Shown in pieces: positions 8,567 to 16,932 of a DNA stretch of 62,687 nt (within the stretch, counting starts at the first letter, position 1; each line of letters opens with the position of its first letter). The translations under genes were made by a program, and so were the position numbers. The notes under the pieces are model-generated. The model saw only the letters and a program-made list of their open reading frames with translations, did no database searches and had not been told where the DNA came from. Origin of the DNA: Nitrospira sp. (lineage in GTDB: Bacteria; Nitrospirota; Nitrospiria; Nitrospirales; Nitrospiraceae); contig JAICWG010000006.1 in the NCBI GenBank assembly GCA_025934915.1, forward strand, positions 1 through 62,687, given 5' to 3'.

Positions 8567-8857
8567 ATGAGCACTGCGGCAAAGATCGTTGGCCCTCACG
8601 TCATGACCATTGAAGTCACCGACGACGAGATCATTGCGCATTTGGTGGATGGACGGACGATCAGCGTGCCCTTGGTCTGGTCGTGGCGTTTAGCGGACGC
8701 CACCGGAGAGCAGCGACAACATTGGGAGATCCTTGGCGACGGAGAGAGTATGCGCTGGTCCGACATTGATGAAGATATCAGCGTGGAAGGCATGCTGCAC
8801 GGGATGCCTGCCCGTCGTCTCAGAGGACATACTCGGGCTCGCGAACGACAAGCATAA
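8567..8857 (+). CDS. DUF2442 domain protein
   Basis: A 96-residue protein. The body (ITIEV-like strand, DDEIIAHLVDGRTISVPL, WSDIDEDISVEGML) matches the DUF2442 family, small proteins often encoded beside a DUF4160 partner and suspected to belong to toxin-antitoxin-like or regulatory pairs. The usual partner was not found in the 150 bp upstream. It sits between wecB and decayed gene fragments, so it is probably an accessory insertion rather than part of the EPS pathway. Function unknown. Confidence 0.75.
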   Translation: MSTAAKIVGPHVMTIEVTDDEIIAHLVDGRTISVPLVWSWRLADATGEQRQHWEILGDGESMRWSDIDEDISVEGMLHGMPARRLRGHTRARERQA

Positions 8858-8925
8858 AGGCAGCTACCTTACTCTGCACGATGAGTGCACATTACCCTCA
8901 TGTGGGTTGCAAGGCAGCGCCCGTT

Positions 8926-9073
8926 GGCTACTGGCGCACCGTCGGGGGGAGCGGAAGTGGATATGGTGATTGAGCGCGCCGGCGCACTCACCGCCGCCGA
9001 ACCAGGACGAGTGAAGCAAAAAATGATCGTGTGCCGCACGAAGATACCCTTCCGGCTACTCGATGGAACGTGA
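8926..9073 (+). pseudogene. Frameshifted C-terminal scrap of a DUF4143 (AAA ATPase-type) gene
   Basis: One frame reads GYWRTVGG, and after a shift the next reads AEVDMVIERAGALTAAE and then MIVCRTKIPFRLLDG to a stop at 9071-9073. The pattern YWRT-x-EVDFV followed by a VCRTPRPFRL-like tail is typical of the nuclease-like C-terminal domain of DUF4143 ATPases. Only about 45 codons remain. The assignment is from memory of the family and is tentative. Confidence 0.4.
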
Positions 9074-9188
9074 GTCGTGAACACGTCCGATGTTCTGAGG
9101 CGATTAGCCGCGACATAGCCCTGGTTCGACCTCACAAGTGAGTCCAACTGCTGGTTCGTTCCTCGAAATCTTCCTTTCTCTATACAGC

Positions 9189-9281
9189 TTGCGTGACAGA
9201 TTGAAAAAAACCTTCCAGTGGTTTCAGACCAAGCGACAAATGCACCCGGAAGTTCGCTTCTCGGATTTTTCGATTCATTGA
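9189..9281 (+). pseudogene. Possible C-terminal remnant of a second fcl-like epimerase
   Basis: The frame reads LRDRLKKTFQWFQTKRQ to a TGA at 9279-9281. It resembles the last residues of the window's first gene ([18 protein letters not shown]) in spacing and chemistry. The sequence upstream no longer resembles the epimerase. With the wecB remnant 140 bp further on, it suggests a decayed second fcl-wecB unit. Confidence 0.45.
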
Positions 9282-9419
9282 TTTGTTCGCCATCCAAATT
9301 CACCCTACGGCGCCAACTCGTGCTGTCACAAAAACGATTTTAAGTTGTCACATTTCCTTGTGACTAATACCATCAGAGAACTTTTTTTGATCATATTGGC
9401 TCGATGTGAGATGCGCTGC

Positions 9420-9651
9420 ATGACCGAGGAAATCACTGGTCTTGGGGTCCCTGCTTAACGTTGCGAGGCAACACCCAGCAGCCGGAGACCATTACGATTT
9501 GAACTAACGACCTTATCAGACCTAATTGAAAGAGCCTCCTCCTTGGTTCACCCGATTGATGCGAGAAGTGGGAATAGGCTCAACTTTTATGCTTTGCGAT
9601 GGAAAGGCGGCAGAACGGATCGTGAAACATTTGGAGGGGGCGGTAGTGTGA
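9420..9651 (+). pseudogene. Decayed partial copy of wecB (3' third)
   Basis: The fragment begins MTEEITGLGVP, matching ITEETTVLGVP of wecB. It continues with frameshifted equivalents of CLTLR, N-T-x-x-PETITI and TNDLI, and ends DGKAAERIVKHLEG before a TGA, matching DGKAAERIVGCLER of the intact gene. Several stops and frameshifts rule out function. It is best explained as a remnant of a tandem duplication or of a replaced older allele. Confidence 0.75.
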
Positions 9652-9777
9652 GCAGTTGGAATTGCATTGTTCAATACCTAGGCTAGGGAGCGATCAAGGT
9701 ACGGGCGCAGGGCAAATTATTCGTCATGTAGTAGCAGGGTAGTTCCCTCGACCGAACGATTCAATTTCTCCAGATCC

Positions 9778-11241
9778 ATGGAACAAAGTAAAGCTCATTA
9801 TCTGTCAGGAATTGTCCTATCCGCTGGAGCCAATCTGGCTGGGATGGGCGCTTCTCTTGTGACCATCATGGTGGCGGCACGACTATTATCAAAGGATGAG
9901 TTGGGGGCATTTTTTTTGGTCATGGTAGTGGTTCAGTTTGTCGCACTCCTTAGCGACTTAGGTTTGAAGAATACCGCGATCAGAGCCTTGTCATCCTTGC
10001 CACCACAATCTCCGGAGTTTCTCCAAACAGCACACTATCTTTTGACTATGACGGTAGCAACCTCGGTTGTGGCCTGCCTTGCGCTTTGGTCCGTCATGCC
10101 ATTTCTAAAATTGTTGTGGCCATATGAGAGCTTCCAAAGTCATCTCGTCTTCGCAGCACCCATCGCAGTTTTAACTGCTGTCTTTCAGATCGTTACCTCG
10201 CTATTGGTCGGAGGAAAAGAGTTTAAGAAGCTCTCTGCGTTAAGCGTCGGGATCGAAGTTCTGCGCGCAGCGCTTTCTACGGGAACCTTGATGCTGGGGT
10301 GGGGAGTGAACTCTCTGTTCTGGGGGATGATCGTTTCTAGAATGGTCGGTATCGGGGCAATTTGGGTGATGATGCCCGCTTTATTCTCATTCAGCTTTCG
10401 ACATCCGCGAAAAGCAGAGTTTTTTAAGTTCGGAGGGTGGCTATATGGAGGCTCTCTTCTATCTGCGGGTATGGTCAGATGCGCTGATGCGATGGTGACA
10501 ACCTACATAGGCACAGCTGCGCTCGCTGTCTATTCAGCCGCGATGCAAATACCCACTGTCCTACAGCGAGTCTTCGAGTCAACGCGGCCGGCCCTATTGG
10601 GATATGTTGCTGCTCATCATGATAGTTCCGACCGGCAACAGGCTGAGACTATGCGCATTCTGACAGCGGGGTTATCCGTGGCCACGATCGTGATCATCGT
10701 TTTTTCCGGTCCGCTGATGACAGTGCTGTATTCTGAGCAGTACACCAGCGGTACTTGTATCATGCAAACATTGAGCGTCTGGATGGATTTTTCCCTCGTC
10801 AATTACTTCTACTCAATCATTTTGGTTGGGAGGGGGCAGTCCAGGGAAGCGTTCATACAAACGGTACCTCAGCTCCTTATCATGCTCGTGTCCACCAGCT
10901 TGCTTGTTCCTCTATACGAAGCCGTAGGCGCCGCGAGCGCTCTGGTCATTACCGCATTCTTGGGGAATCTCATCGCGGCTAAAATCGTCGCCGGAGATGA
11001 TAGGGATGCATGGTGGGTGCTTACGATGAACTTTATTCGAGCGGCAGTCCCGCTCTTACTTTTTCTTATTGTCGTGTCACAGATGAAACTCGATTTTTTC
11101 TCGTTGATGACTCTTGGCGGTGCTATGGTTGCGGTACTGATCGTACTTAAAGTTCTGAAGACAAGTGACATAGCTGCCGTACGAATAATGCTCTTGGGAA
11201 TAGTACGACAAGCCCCCGTACGCTCCACCACTATTGCTTAG
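9778..11241 (+). CDS. Polysaccharide flippase (Wzx/MATE-like)
   Basis: A 487-residue membrane protein with about 12-14 hydrophobic segments. The first is AGANLAGMGASLVTIMVAAR, followed by LLSKDELGAFFLVMVVVQF, the classic start of polysaccharide-biosynthesis flippases (MOP superfamily). It would move undecaprenyl-linked repeat units across the inner membrane for polymerisation. It is the first gene of a run of EPS genes that looks more AT-rich than the flanks. The 126 bp upstream show no clear promoter or ribosome site, so the ATG at 9778 is chosen because the first helix begins directly after it. Confidence 0.87.
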   Translation: MEQSKAHYLSGIVLSAGANLAGMGASLVTIMVAARLLSKDELGAFFLVMVVVQFVALLSDLGLKNTAIRALSSLPPQSPEFLQTAHYLLTMTVATSVVACLALWSVMPFLKLLWPYESFQSHLVFAAPIAVLTAVFQIVTSLLVGGKEFKKLSALSVGIEVLRAALSTGTLMLGWGVNSLFWGMIVSRMVGIGAIWVMMPALFSFSFRHPRKAEFFKFGGWLYGGSLLSAGMVRCADAMVTTYIGTAALAVYSAAMQIPTVLQRVFESTRPALLGYVAAHHDSSDRQQAETMRILTAGLSVATIVIIVFSGPLMTVLYSEQYTSGTCIMQTLSVWMDFSLVNYFYSIILVGRGQSREAFIQTVPQLLIMLVSTSLLVPLYEAVGAASALVITAFLGNLIAAKIVAGDDRDAWWVLTMNFIRAAVPLLLFLIVVSQMKLDFFSLMTLGGAMVAVLIVLKVLKTSDIAAVRIMLLGIVRQAPVRSTTIA

Positions 11242-11267
11242 TCCGACAACATCTACGGAGTGACTGA

Positions 11268-12314
11268 ATGAGGGTTCTATTTCTGACATATCCTCGAATT
11301 GGATTAAACCGGGGCGGTTTACAGATTCAGATTGAAGAGACTGGCAGAGGTTTGTCCAAACTTGGAGTGGATGTTGTCCAGTATGATCCTTGGAAAAATC
11401 AAATTCCGGATGTGGATATTTGCCATGTTTTCAGCATTGATTCCTCGATGATCTACCATGTCAATAGAGCGACGAGCTCAGCTGTCCCGGTCATTCTGTC
11501 TCCTGTTCTGAACCTATTTGGCAGTCGACAACTAGTATCGCGAATGAAGCAACGGATGTCGGTACTCCCAGGTGTGTATTCTGACCTCAGGAGAGCCGGA
11601 CAGATGCTTTCCGCAGCGACCAAGATCATAGCTCTCAATTCCGAAGAGAGAGAGATGCTTGGAGCGGTATTTCAGATTGAGCTCTCAAGAGTCTGCATTG
11701 TTCCCAACGGGATCAGTGCAGCGTTCTCCGGCGGGGATCCCCGATTATTCAACAATGCGTATGGCATAAGCGATTTTGTTCTCAATGTCGCCTCAATAGA
11801 GCCGAGAAAAAATCAATTGTCATTGGTTCGCGCCATGAAGCGTCTGCCCTATACGTTGGTCTTGGTTGGAAAATGTTCTCCAGAACATGCCGATTACCTA
11901 AAGAAAGTGGAGGATGAAGCAGGCGATAACGTAAGGGTAATCGGTGCCATTCGGCACGATGATCCCATGTTGGTTTCCTGCTATCGAGCGGCAAAACTGT
12001 TCGTCCTTCCGAGCTTTTCAGAAGTGATGCCTCTTACCATAAATGAGGCTGTCTTAGCCGGGTGCAGAATCGCCGTATCCGATCGGGTGCCTGTCTCAGA
12101 ATCGATCGTACCGCATAGTGAACGATTTCGCCCAGATGACATTGAGGTCATCGCTCACATTATCGATCACAAGATGCAGGACCGTGGGGCGAATAGGGGG
12201 GCTTCACAGGCTGTGGCTGCGATGCCCACCTGGGATGAGATCTGTCAGGAACTGGTCAAAATCTATCGAGATACGCGAGCCGTTCACATGCCTGTTCATC
12301 AAGCTCTGGGATAG
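11268..12314 (+). CDS. Glycosyltransferase, GT4-like
   Basis: A 348-residue GT-B fold enzyme. The N-terminal domain opens MRVLFLTYPRIGLNRGGLQI. The C-terminal donor domain has NVASIEPRKNQLSLVRAM, VIGAIRHDDPML and the EX7E motif in FSEVMPLTINEAVLAG, which binds the nucleotide-sugar diphosphate. It would add one sugar to the lipid-linked repeat unit at the cytoplasmic face. It follows the flippase after 26 bp. Sugar specificity cannot be deduced. Confidence 0.88.
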   Translation: MRVLFLTYPRIGLNRGGLQIQIEETGRGLSKLGVDVVQYDPWKNQIPDVDICHVFSIDSSMIYHVNRATSSAVPVILSPVLNLFGSRQLVSRMKQRMSVLPGVYSDLRRAGQMLSAATKIIALNSEEREMLGAVFQIELSRVCIVPNGISAAFSGGDPRLFNNAYGISDFVLNVASIEPRKNQLSLVRAMKRLPYTLVLVGKCSPEHADYLKKVEDEAGDNVRVIGAIRHDDPMLVSCYRAAKLFVLPSFSEVMPLTINEAVLAGCRIAVSDRVPVSESIVPHSERFRPDDIEVIAHIIDHKMQDRGANRGASQAVAAMPTWDEICQELVKIYRDTRAVHMPVHQALG

Positions 12315-12365
12315 GGATTTCGCGCACAAGATCACGTTCGGAAGGGAACTCGCACGCGCTCGAAT

Positions 12366-13646
12366 ATGCCCGTGGTTGACGACTTGCCAACATCTGTGGA
12401 TCACTCACCGCTTGACAACATTCAATCTGTCAGCAGGTCTGGTATAAGCGCGTCCAGTGTTCTGGCATTTGCGACAGGTATGTTTGTTCAGTTGTCGATG
12501 CCGTTAACAGATCTCTACGAAGTTCCCAACGTGAGGGGAGTATTCTTCGGACTTATTCTTGGAATTTTTGCATTTCGCTTCTTAAGCGGAGAGTCTTTAA
12601 GAACTGGAGGAGCTCTCCTTATATCGTATTTAGTCTTAAGCCTCGTTCTCGCCCTGGGCATCACCTATTCACGTGCCCCAGTATATGGAACGGCGAAAGT
12701 GATACTCGTGTGTTCATATTTCTGGTTGTTAGGGACCGTGATTTATAACCTGGTTGACGATGTGACAATTGGAAAAGCATTTCTCACCGGTCTGTTTGTC
12801 GGTGGACTACTGCTAATCGGAGTTGTCGTGATTGAATTCGGTAATCCGATGCAGTTATTTCGAAATACGAATCGGTTTTTTCGGCTCCGATTCGGGGATG
12901 ACGGCAATCCCATCATGCTAGGAAGGCATCTGGCACTGGCAATTACAATAATTGCTACGTTCGTCGCGGTTCGGCGGAGGTGGAAAGATCTAGTGTGGAG
13001 CATCCCGGTGGGTCTACTCACGCTGGTCTATCTTGTGGCGACCGGTTCCAAGGGTCCCCTACTGGCACTCGCGCTTTGCTTCGTCGTAACTGCTCTGCTC
13101 ATGATGAGGGGCGTTATGGGTAGGTTAAGTCTGAGCATACTTCTCGTGGGATTGTTCTCCGTCATTGGAGTAGTCGGGGTAGAGTTCTTACCAAAGGGGT
13201 TCATCGAAGAACGTTTTACGGAGAAGGTGCAGAATCTCTCTTTGCGGATGCCTGCCTATCAAGATGTCATGCGTACGCTTCTCGAGTCGGATGCAACACA
13301 GATGCTGGTCGGTCATGGAACCGGAGATTATGGGTATTTCGCCTTGGGTCATGATGAACGAGCCTACCCTCATAATGTCCTGCTCGAAGTAGCTTACGAA
13401 AACGGATTGATTGGGATCGGCCTATTGGTCGCTGCACTGAGTTGTCCTTTGGTGGCAGTAATACGGGCAGCTCAGCACCAGTTAGAGTACCAACATCGAA
13501 TGTTATTGGCGGGCTTGTCTGCCGCTTATATCTCATCAATTATCAATGCCCAATTCACTGGAGATCTCGGGGCGAATCTTTTGATTGGAATGTTTGGAGC
13601 TGCAACAGCGAGCATGAGTAATCTGAGAGTGTCAGATCCATTGTGA
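12366..13646 (+). CDS. O-antigen ligase / Wzy-type polymerase family protein
   Basis: A 426-residue integral membrane protein with about 10-11 hydrophobic helices. A periplasmic loop near residues 290-345 contains the conserved stretch HGTGDYGYFALGHDERAYPHN, where the H-N-x-x-L-E pattern (PHNVLLEVAYENGLIG) is the signature of the O-antigen ligase/Wzy superfamily. Such proteins join undecaprenyl-linked units into polymer or transfer polymer to an acceptor. In a cluster with flippase and Wzz, the polymerase role is more likely. It is preceded by 51 bp after the glycosyltransferase. Confidence 0.85.
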   Translation: MPVVDDLPTSVDHSPLDNIQSVSRSGISASSVLAFATGMFVQLSMPLTDLYEVPNVRGVFFGLILGIFAFRFLSGESLRTGGALLISYLVLSLVLALGITYSRAPVYGTAKVILVCSYFWLLGTVIYNLVDDVTIGKAFLTGLFVGGLLLIGVVVIEFGNPMQLFRNTNRFFRLRFGDDGNPIMLGRHLALAITIIATFVAVRRRWKDLVWSIPVGLLTLVYLVATGSKGPLLALALCFVVTALLMMRGVMGRLSLSILLVGLFSVIGVVGVEFLPKGFIEERFTEKVQNLSLRMPAYQDVMRTLLESDATQMLVGHGTGDYGYFALGHDERAYPHNVLLEVAYENGLIGIGLLVAALSCPLVAVIRAAQHQLEYQHRMLLAGLSAAYISSIINAQFTGDLGANLLIGMFGAATASMSNLRVSDPL

Positions 13647-13719
13647 AGAGAGCGTTTGTGATCTGTGGCAACGAGGCGATGCACATGTGGCACTGGCAAT
13701 ACATTATGGGGGCAGGTAA

Positions 13720-14940
13720 GTGAATGCGAACCAAGTGGACTGTACCAAGAATCCACGGAAAACGGAAATCCTTTTTTTTGTGCCTGAATGGCCGGCGCTT
13801 GACAGTTCAATTCTCCACGCACAAGTCCTGTCGGTAGCCGCGTTTCTTAGTCAGGAGGGGTTTTCCTGCAGATTCGCCGGGGCTGAAACGTCACCTTCGC
13901 GCGCACAGGAGGCGGCCACTTTGATTCACAAGGAATACGGTATCCATGCGTATGTAGAACATGCTCTTCCACAGAAGGCGGGTGCCTACGCCATGTGGTG
14001 GGCTTGCCAGAAAGTGTACCGTCACATGCGCACAAAGCTTTCCAACACTGCCATTACGCACGTGTATGCCCGTTCGTTCACTGGATCAATGTGGTCCAGA
14101 AGACTGGCCCGACAACTTAAAGCGATATCAATCTTTGATGTCCGGGCGATCGTCAGTCATGAGCAAAGGCTTGAGCGAAAGTCTTGCGTGAAAAGTTGGA
14201 TTAGTTCTTGCCTGGAATTGCAGGAGGGACGTCGGGCTGATCGCCTGTCTACAGTGTCTGAAAACTTACGTACATACCTTCTCCAACAAACTGGTCGGCG
14301 AGACATTACGGTGATTCCGTCGTGCTTTAACGCAGATACCTTTCACTTTAGTTCTGCCTCTCGTCAGGAGATTCGAACAGCGTTCGACCTCAAGGACGAT
14401 GATGTTTTGTTGTGCTATTCGGGGGGGACCAGTGCATGGCAGAGGATCGACGATATCATATTGCTTCTTAAAGACGTGTGTGCGCGAGATGAACGATGCT
14501 ATGCGTTGTTTCTTACAACCAAACATGATGAGATGATTTATCGGCTTGCCGTTGCACAATTTCCTGAGGGTCGAGCTTGGGTTCGGAGTTGTTCTCATAA
14601 GGAAATGCATAAGTATTTATCTTCAGCCGATGTAGGACTCATTATGCGCCACGACATTTCTGTTAACAATGTGGCCAGTCCCGTAAAGGTGGGCGAATAT
14701 CTTGCGTGTGGTCTTCCTGTGATTCTGACACGAGGGATCGGGGACTACAGCGACATGTTACCGGCCGCAGGGGTAGGGATTTTGTTGGATGAAACTGAGA
14801 ACATGGTCGATCAGGTTCTCTCCTTTATCGGCGGATGCGATTTCCCACGTCAACGGGATATGACGATGCGATTCGCGAATTCACGACTGACGATGTCAGC
14901 AAACTTAATACAATATCATTCACTGTATACAGAAGGATAA
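13720..14940 (+). CDS. Glycosyltransferase, GT4-like
   Basis: A 406-residue protein with GTG start at 13720. It has an N-terminal ILFFVPEWPALDSSILHAQV segment, a central VSENLRTYL / VIPSCFNADTF acceptor-to-linker region and a C-terminal donor domain with LCYSGGTSAWQRIDDI, VGLIMRHD and GEYLACGLPVILT. The usual second Glu of EX7E is replaced in part (VASPVKVGEYLACG keeps the Lys/Glu part). It adds a sugar in the cytoplasm during repeat-unit assembly. Specificity unknown. Confidence 0.82.
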   Translation: MNANQVDCTKNPRKTEILFFVPEWPALDSSILHAQVLSVAAFLSQEGFSCRFAGAETSPSRAQEAATLIHKEYGIHAYVEHALPQKAGAYAMWWACQKVYRHMRTKLSNTAITHVYARSFTGSMWSRRLARQLKAISIFDVRAIVSHEQRLERKSCVKSWISSCLELQEGRRADRLSTVSENLRTYLLQQTGRRDITVIPSCFNADTFHFSSASRQEIRTAFDLKDDDVLLCYSGGTSAWQRIDDIILLLKDVCARDERCYALFLTTKHDEMIYRLAVAQFPEGRAWVRSCSHKEMHKYLSSADVGLIMRHDISVNNVASPVKVGEYLACGLPVILTRGIGDYSDMLPAAGVGILLDETENMVDQVLSFIGGCDFPRQRDMTMRFANSRLTMSANLIQYHSLYTEG

Positions 14941-14996
14941 TGGGTATTGTTTCCCGATGCTGAATCCTGTGTGGCTCTACCGTAGGGAGGTGGCAA

Positions 14997-15812
14997 GTGT
15001 TGGTAGAAGACTTGAAAGAAGACGTCAAGGAGTTCTGGAATAAGTCGAGTTGCGGTGAGGTGTATGCCTCCGGCCCTTCCGATGTCGGTTACTATGAGCA
15101 GCACTCACACATGCGGTATCAGTTGGAGCCGTATATTCGAGATTTTTCCCGATTTGCGGACGGACGCGACAAGGATGTACTGGAAGTCGGAGTCGGAATG
15201 GGCGCGGACCACGTGGAATGGGCAAGATCATATCCTCGTACACTATCCGGCATAGACTTAACCCCTCGATCCGTCGACCACACATTGAAGCGACTCTCAA
15301 TGTATGGGCTATCCTCGGAGGTCCGAATTGGTGATGCGGAGGCGCTTCCCTACCGCGATAACTCATTCGACATTGTGTACTCGTGGGGAGTATTGCATCA
15401 TTCCCCGAACACGTCTCAAGCAATGAGGGAGGTGCATCGCGTATTACGCACAGGAGGGACAGCTCGGATTATGATCTATCACAAATATGCACTGACTGGT
15501 TATATGTTGTGGTGTCGATACGCGCTGCTTACTGGGAAAATAGGAATGACACTTGACGAGATATATCATCGTTACTTGGAAAGCCCTGGAACGAAAGCGT
15601 ATACGCTCGAACAAACCCAAGCCATGCTCAATGGATTTTCCAAGGCGAACCTCGTCACGCAGTTGTCGTTTGGAGATTTATTGCAAGGTGCCGTCGGGCA
15701 ACGCCACAGTGGAGCGTTGCTTAGGTCTGCCAAACTGCTATGGCCCCGAAGCCTCTTGAAAGTTCTGTGCAGAGGACATGGGTTACTCTTACTCATCGAT
15801 GCAACGAAATAG
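14997..15812 (+). CDS. SAM-dependent class I methyltransferase
   Basis: A 271-residue protein with GTG start at 14997 and a good GGGAGG site. SAM-binding motif I is VLEVGVGMGADHVEWA (about residues 62-77), then GIDLTPRSV (motif post-I), GDAEALPYRDNSFDIVYSWG (motifs II/III) and GVLHHSPNTSQAMREVHRVL. This is the Methyltransf_11 type. In an EPS cluster it probably O-methylates a sugar or caps the repeat unit. The first 40 residues are specific to EPS-linked members (KEFWNKSSCGEVYASG). Confidence 0.87.
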   Translation: MLVEDLKEDVKEFWNKSSCGEVYASGPSDVGYYEQHSHMRYQLEPYIRDFSRFADGRDKDVLEVGVGMGADHVEWARSYPRTLSGIDLTPRSVDHTLKRLSMYGLSSEVRIGDAEALPYRDNSFDIVYSWGVLHHSPNTSQAMREVHRVLRTGGTARIMIYHKYALTGYMLWCRYALLTGKIGMTLDEIYHRYLESPGTKAYTLEQTQAMLNGFSKANLVTQLSFGDLLQGAVGQRHSGALLRSAKLLWPRSLLKVLCRGHGLLLLIDATK

Positions 15813-15866
15813 CCAAGCGCCAACCATCCAGAACATGTTATCGAATAGGATTGCACCGGCAATGCC

Positions 15867-16922
15867 ATGAATTCACCAATTCGACTACTGCTGATCGGTG
15901 GCATGCCTCCACCTATCGGTGGCACGACTGTTCTTTTTAGAGATTTGGTCGATCGGTTCTCTTCGTCCGAGCAGTTCTCAGTGAAAATCGTTAATACTTC
16001 ACGTACAAAGCCGGGAAGGATGGCGAGCGCGATCAAAGGACTTCAGTGCGTCGCCTCTGTGATATGGAACATACCACGTGCATCGGTTGTGAGTTTTCAT
16101 ACATCAATGCAAGGGGCGATCTTCTTTGGACCCCTGGTACACTTCATTTGCCGTGCCCTGGGACGAAAGTGGATCTTTCGAGGATTTGGAGGATACTTTG
16201 AATCTTGGTACGGCCTGCTCGGTCGAGCGCAACGATGGATTTTTGACATTACCGTAATGAGAGCGGACGCGATCCTCTTTGAGCGAATATCGTCTGTACG
16301 GTATTTCCAAGCTATGACCTGCAGCCCTGTGCATTGGTATCCAAACAACCGGAGCCTTGATAGGACTGTCGCGCCAGCGGAACTGGATCGACCGCCCTCT
16401 CGAAGATTCGTCTTTCTCGGCCATGTCAAGCCGTCGAAAGGAATAGGTGAGCTCATTGCTGCCTCGCGGCTGCTTCATGATGCTCAAGTTCACATCGATG
16501 TCTATGGGCCGTTGCAGGAAGGTGTTGCGGTGTCATGGTTCGATAATACGTCCGTGCAATATCGCGGCATCATCGCCAAAGAACAGGTTATGGAGACACT
16601 CGTGCAGTATGATGCGCTTGTCTTGCCCACATACTGGGAAGGAGAAGGACATCCTGGGTCCATCCTTGAGGCATATTGCGCGGGGATTCCAGTTATTGCC
16701 ACGCGGTGGGGCGGTATCCCAGAGATTGTGTCGTCCGAGACGGGACGCCTGGTAGAACCTCGTGATCCGTGTGGCTTGGCTGACGCGATGCGAGAACTTG
16801 TGGAATCTTCATCGACACTTTCAATGCTTCGCCGTGGGGTTCGACTCAAGATCGGGGAGTTTGATAGTCAGCGTTGGACTGAATACTTCACGGAGCTTTG
16901 TCACAGTCTCGCATCAACTTGA
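15867..16922 (+). CDS. Glycosyltransferase, GT4-like
   Basis: A 351-residue GT-B enzyme. The N-terminus MNSPIRLLLIGGMPPPIGGT has the glycine-rich start typical of GT4. The C-terminal donor domain shows FLGHVKPSKGIGELIAAS, YRGIIAKEQVMETLVQYDAL and the EX7E motif in YWEGEGHPGSILEAYCAG, followed by PVIATRWGGIPEIV. The gene ends TGA at 16920-16922, 10 bp before the asparagine synthase start, so the two are probably translationally close. Specificity unknown. Confidence 0.88.
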   Translation: MNSPIRLLLIGGMPPPIGGTTVLFRDLVDRFSSSEQFSVKIVNTSRTKPGRMASAIKGLQCVASVIWNIPRASVVSFHTSMQGAIFFGPLVHFICRALGRKWIFRGFGGYFESWYGLLGRAQRWIFDITVMRADAILFERISSVRYFQAMTCSPVHWYPNNRSLDRTVAPAELDRPPSRRFVFLGHVKPSKGIGELIAASRLLHDAQVHIDVYGPLQEGVAVSWFDNTSVQYRGIIAKEQVMETLVQYDALVLPTYWEGEGHPGSILEAYCAGIPVIATRWGGIPEIVSSETGRLVEPRDPCGLADAMRELVESSSTLSMLRRGVRLKIGEFDSQRWTEYFTELCHSLAST

Positions 16923-16932
16923 GGAGTTTACC

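Noticed and set aside
16762..16932. Upstream extension of the asparagine synthase frame
   Set aside because: It lies inside the preceding glycosyltransferase gene, and the true start must place Cys at position 2 (GTG 16933).
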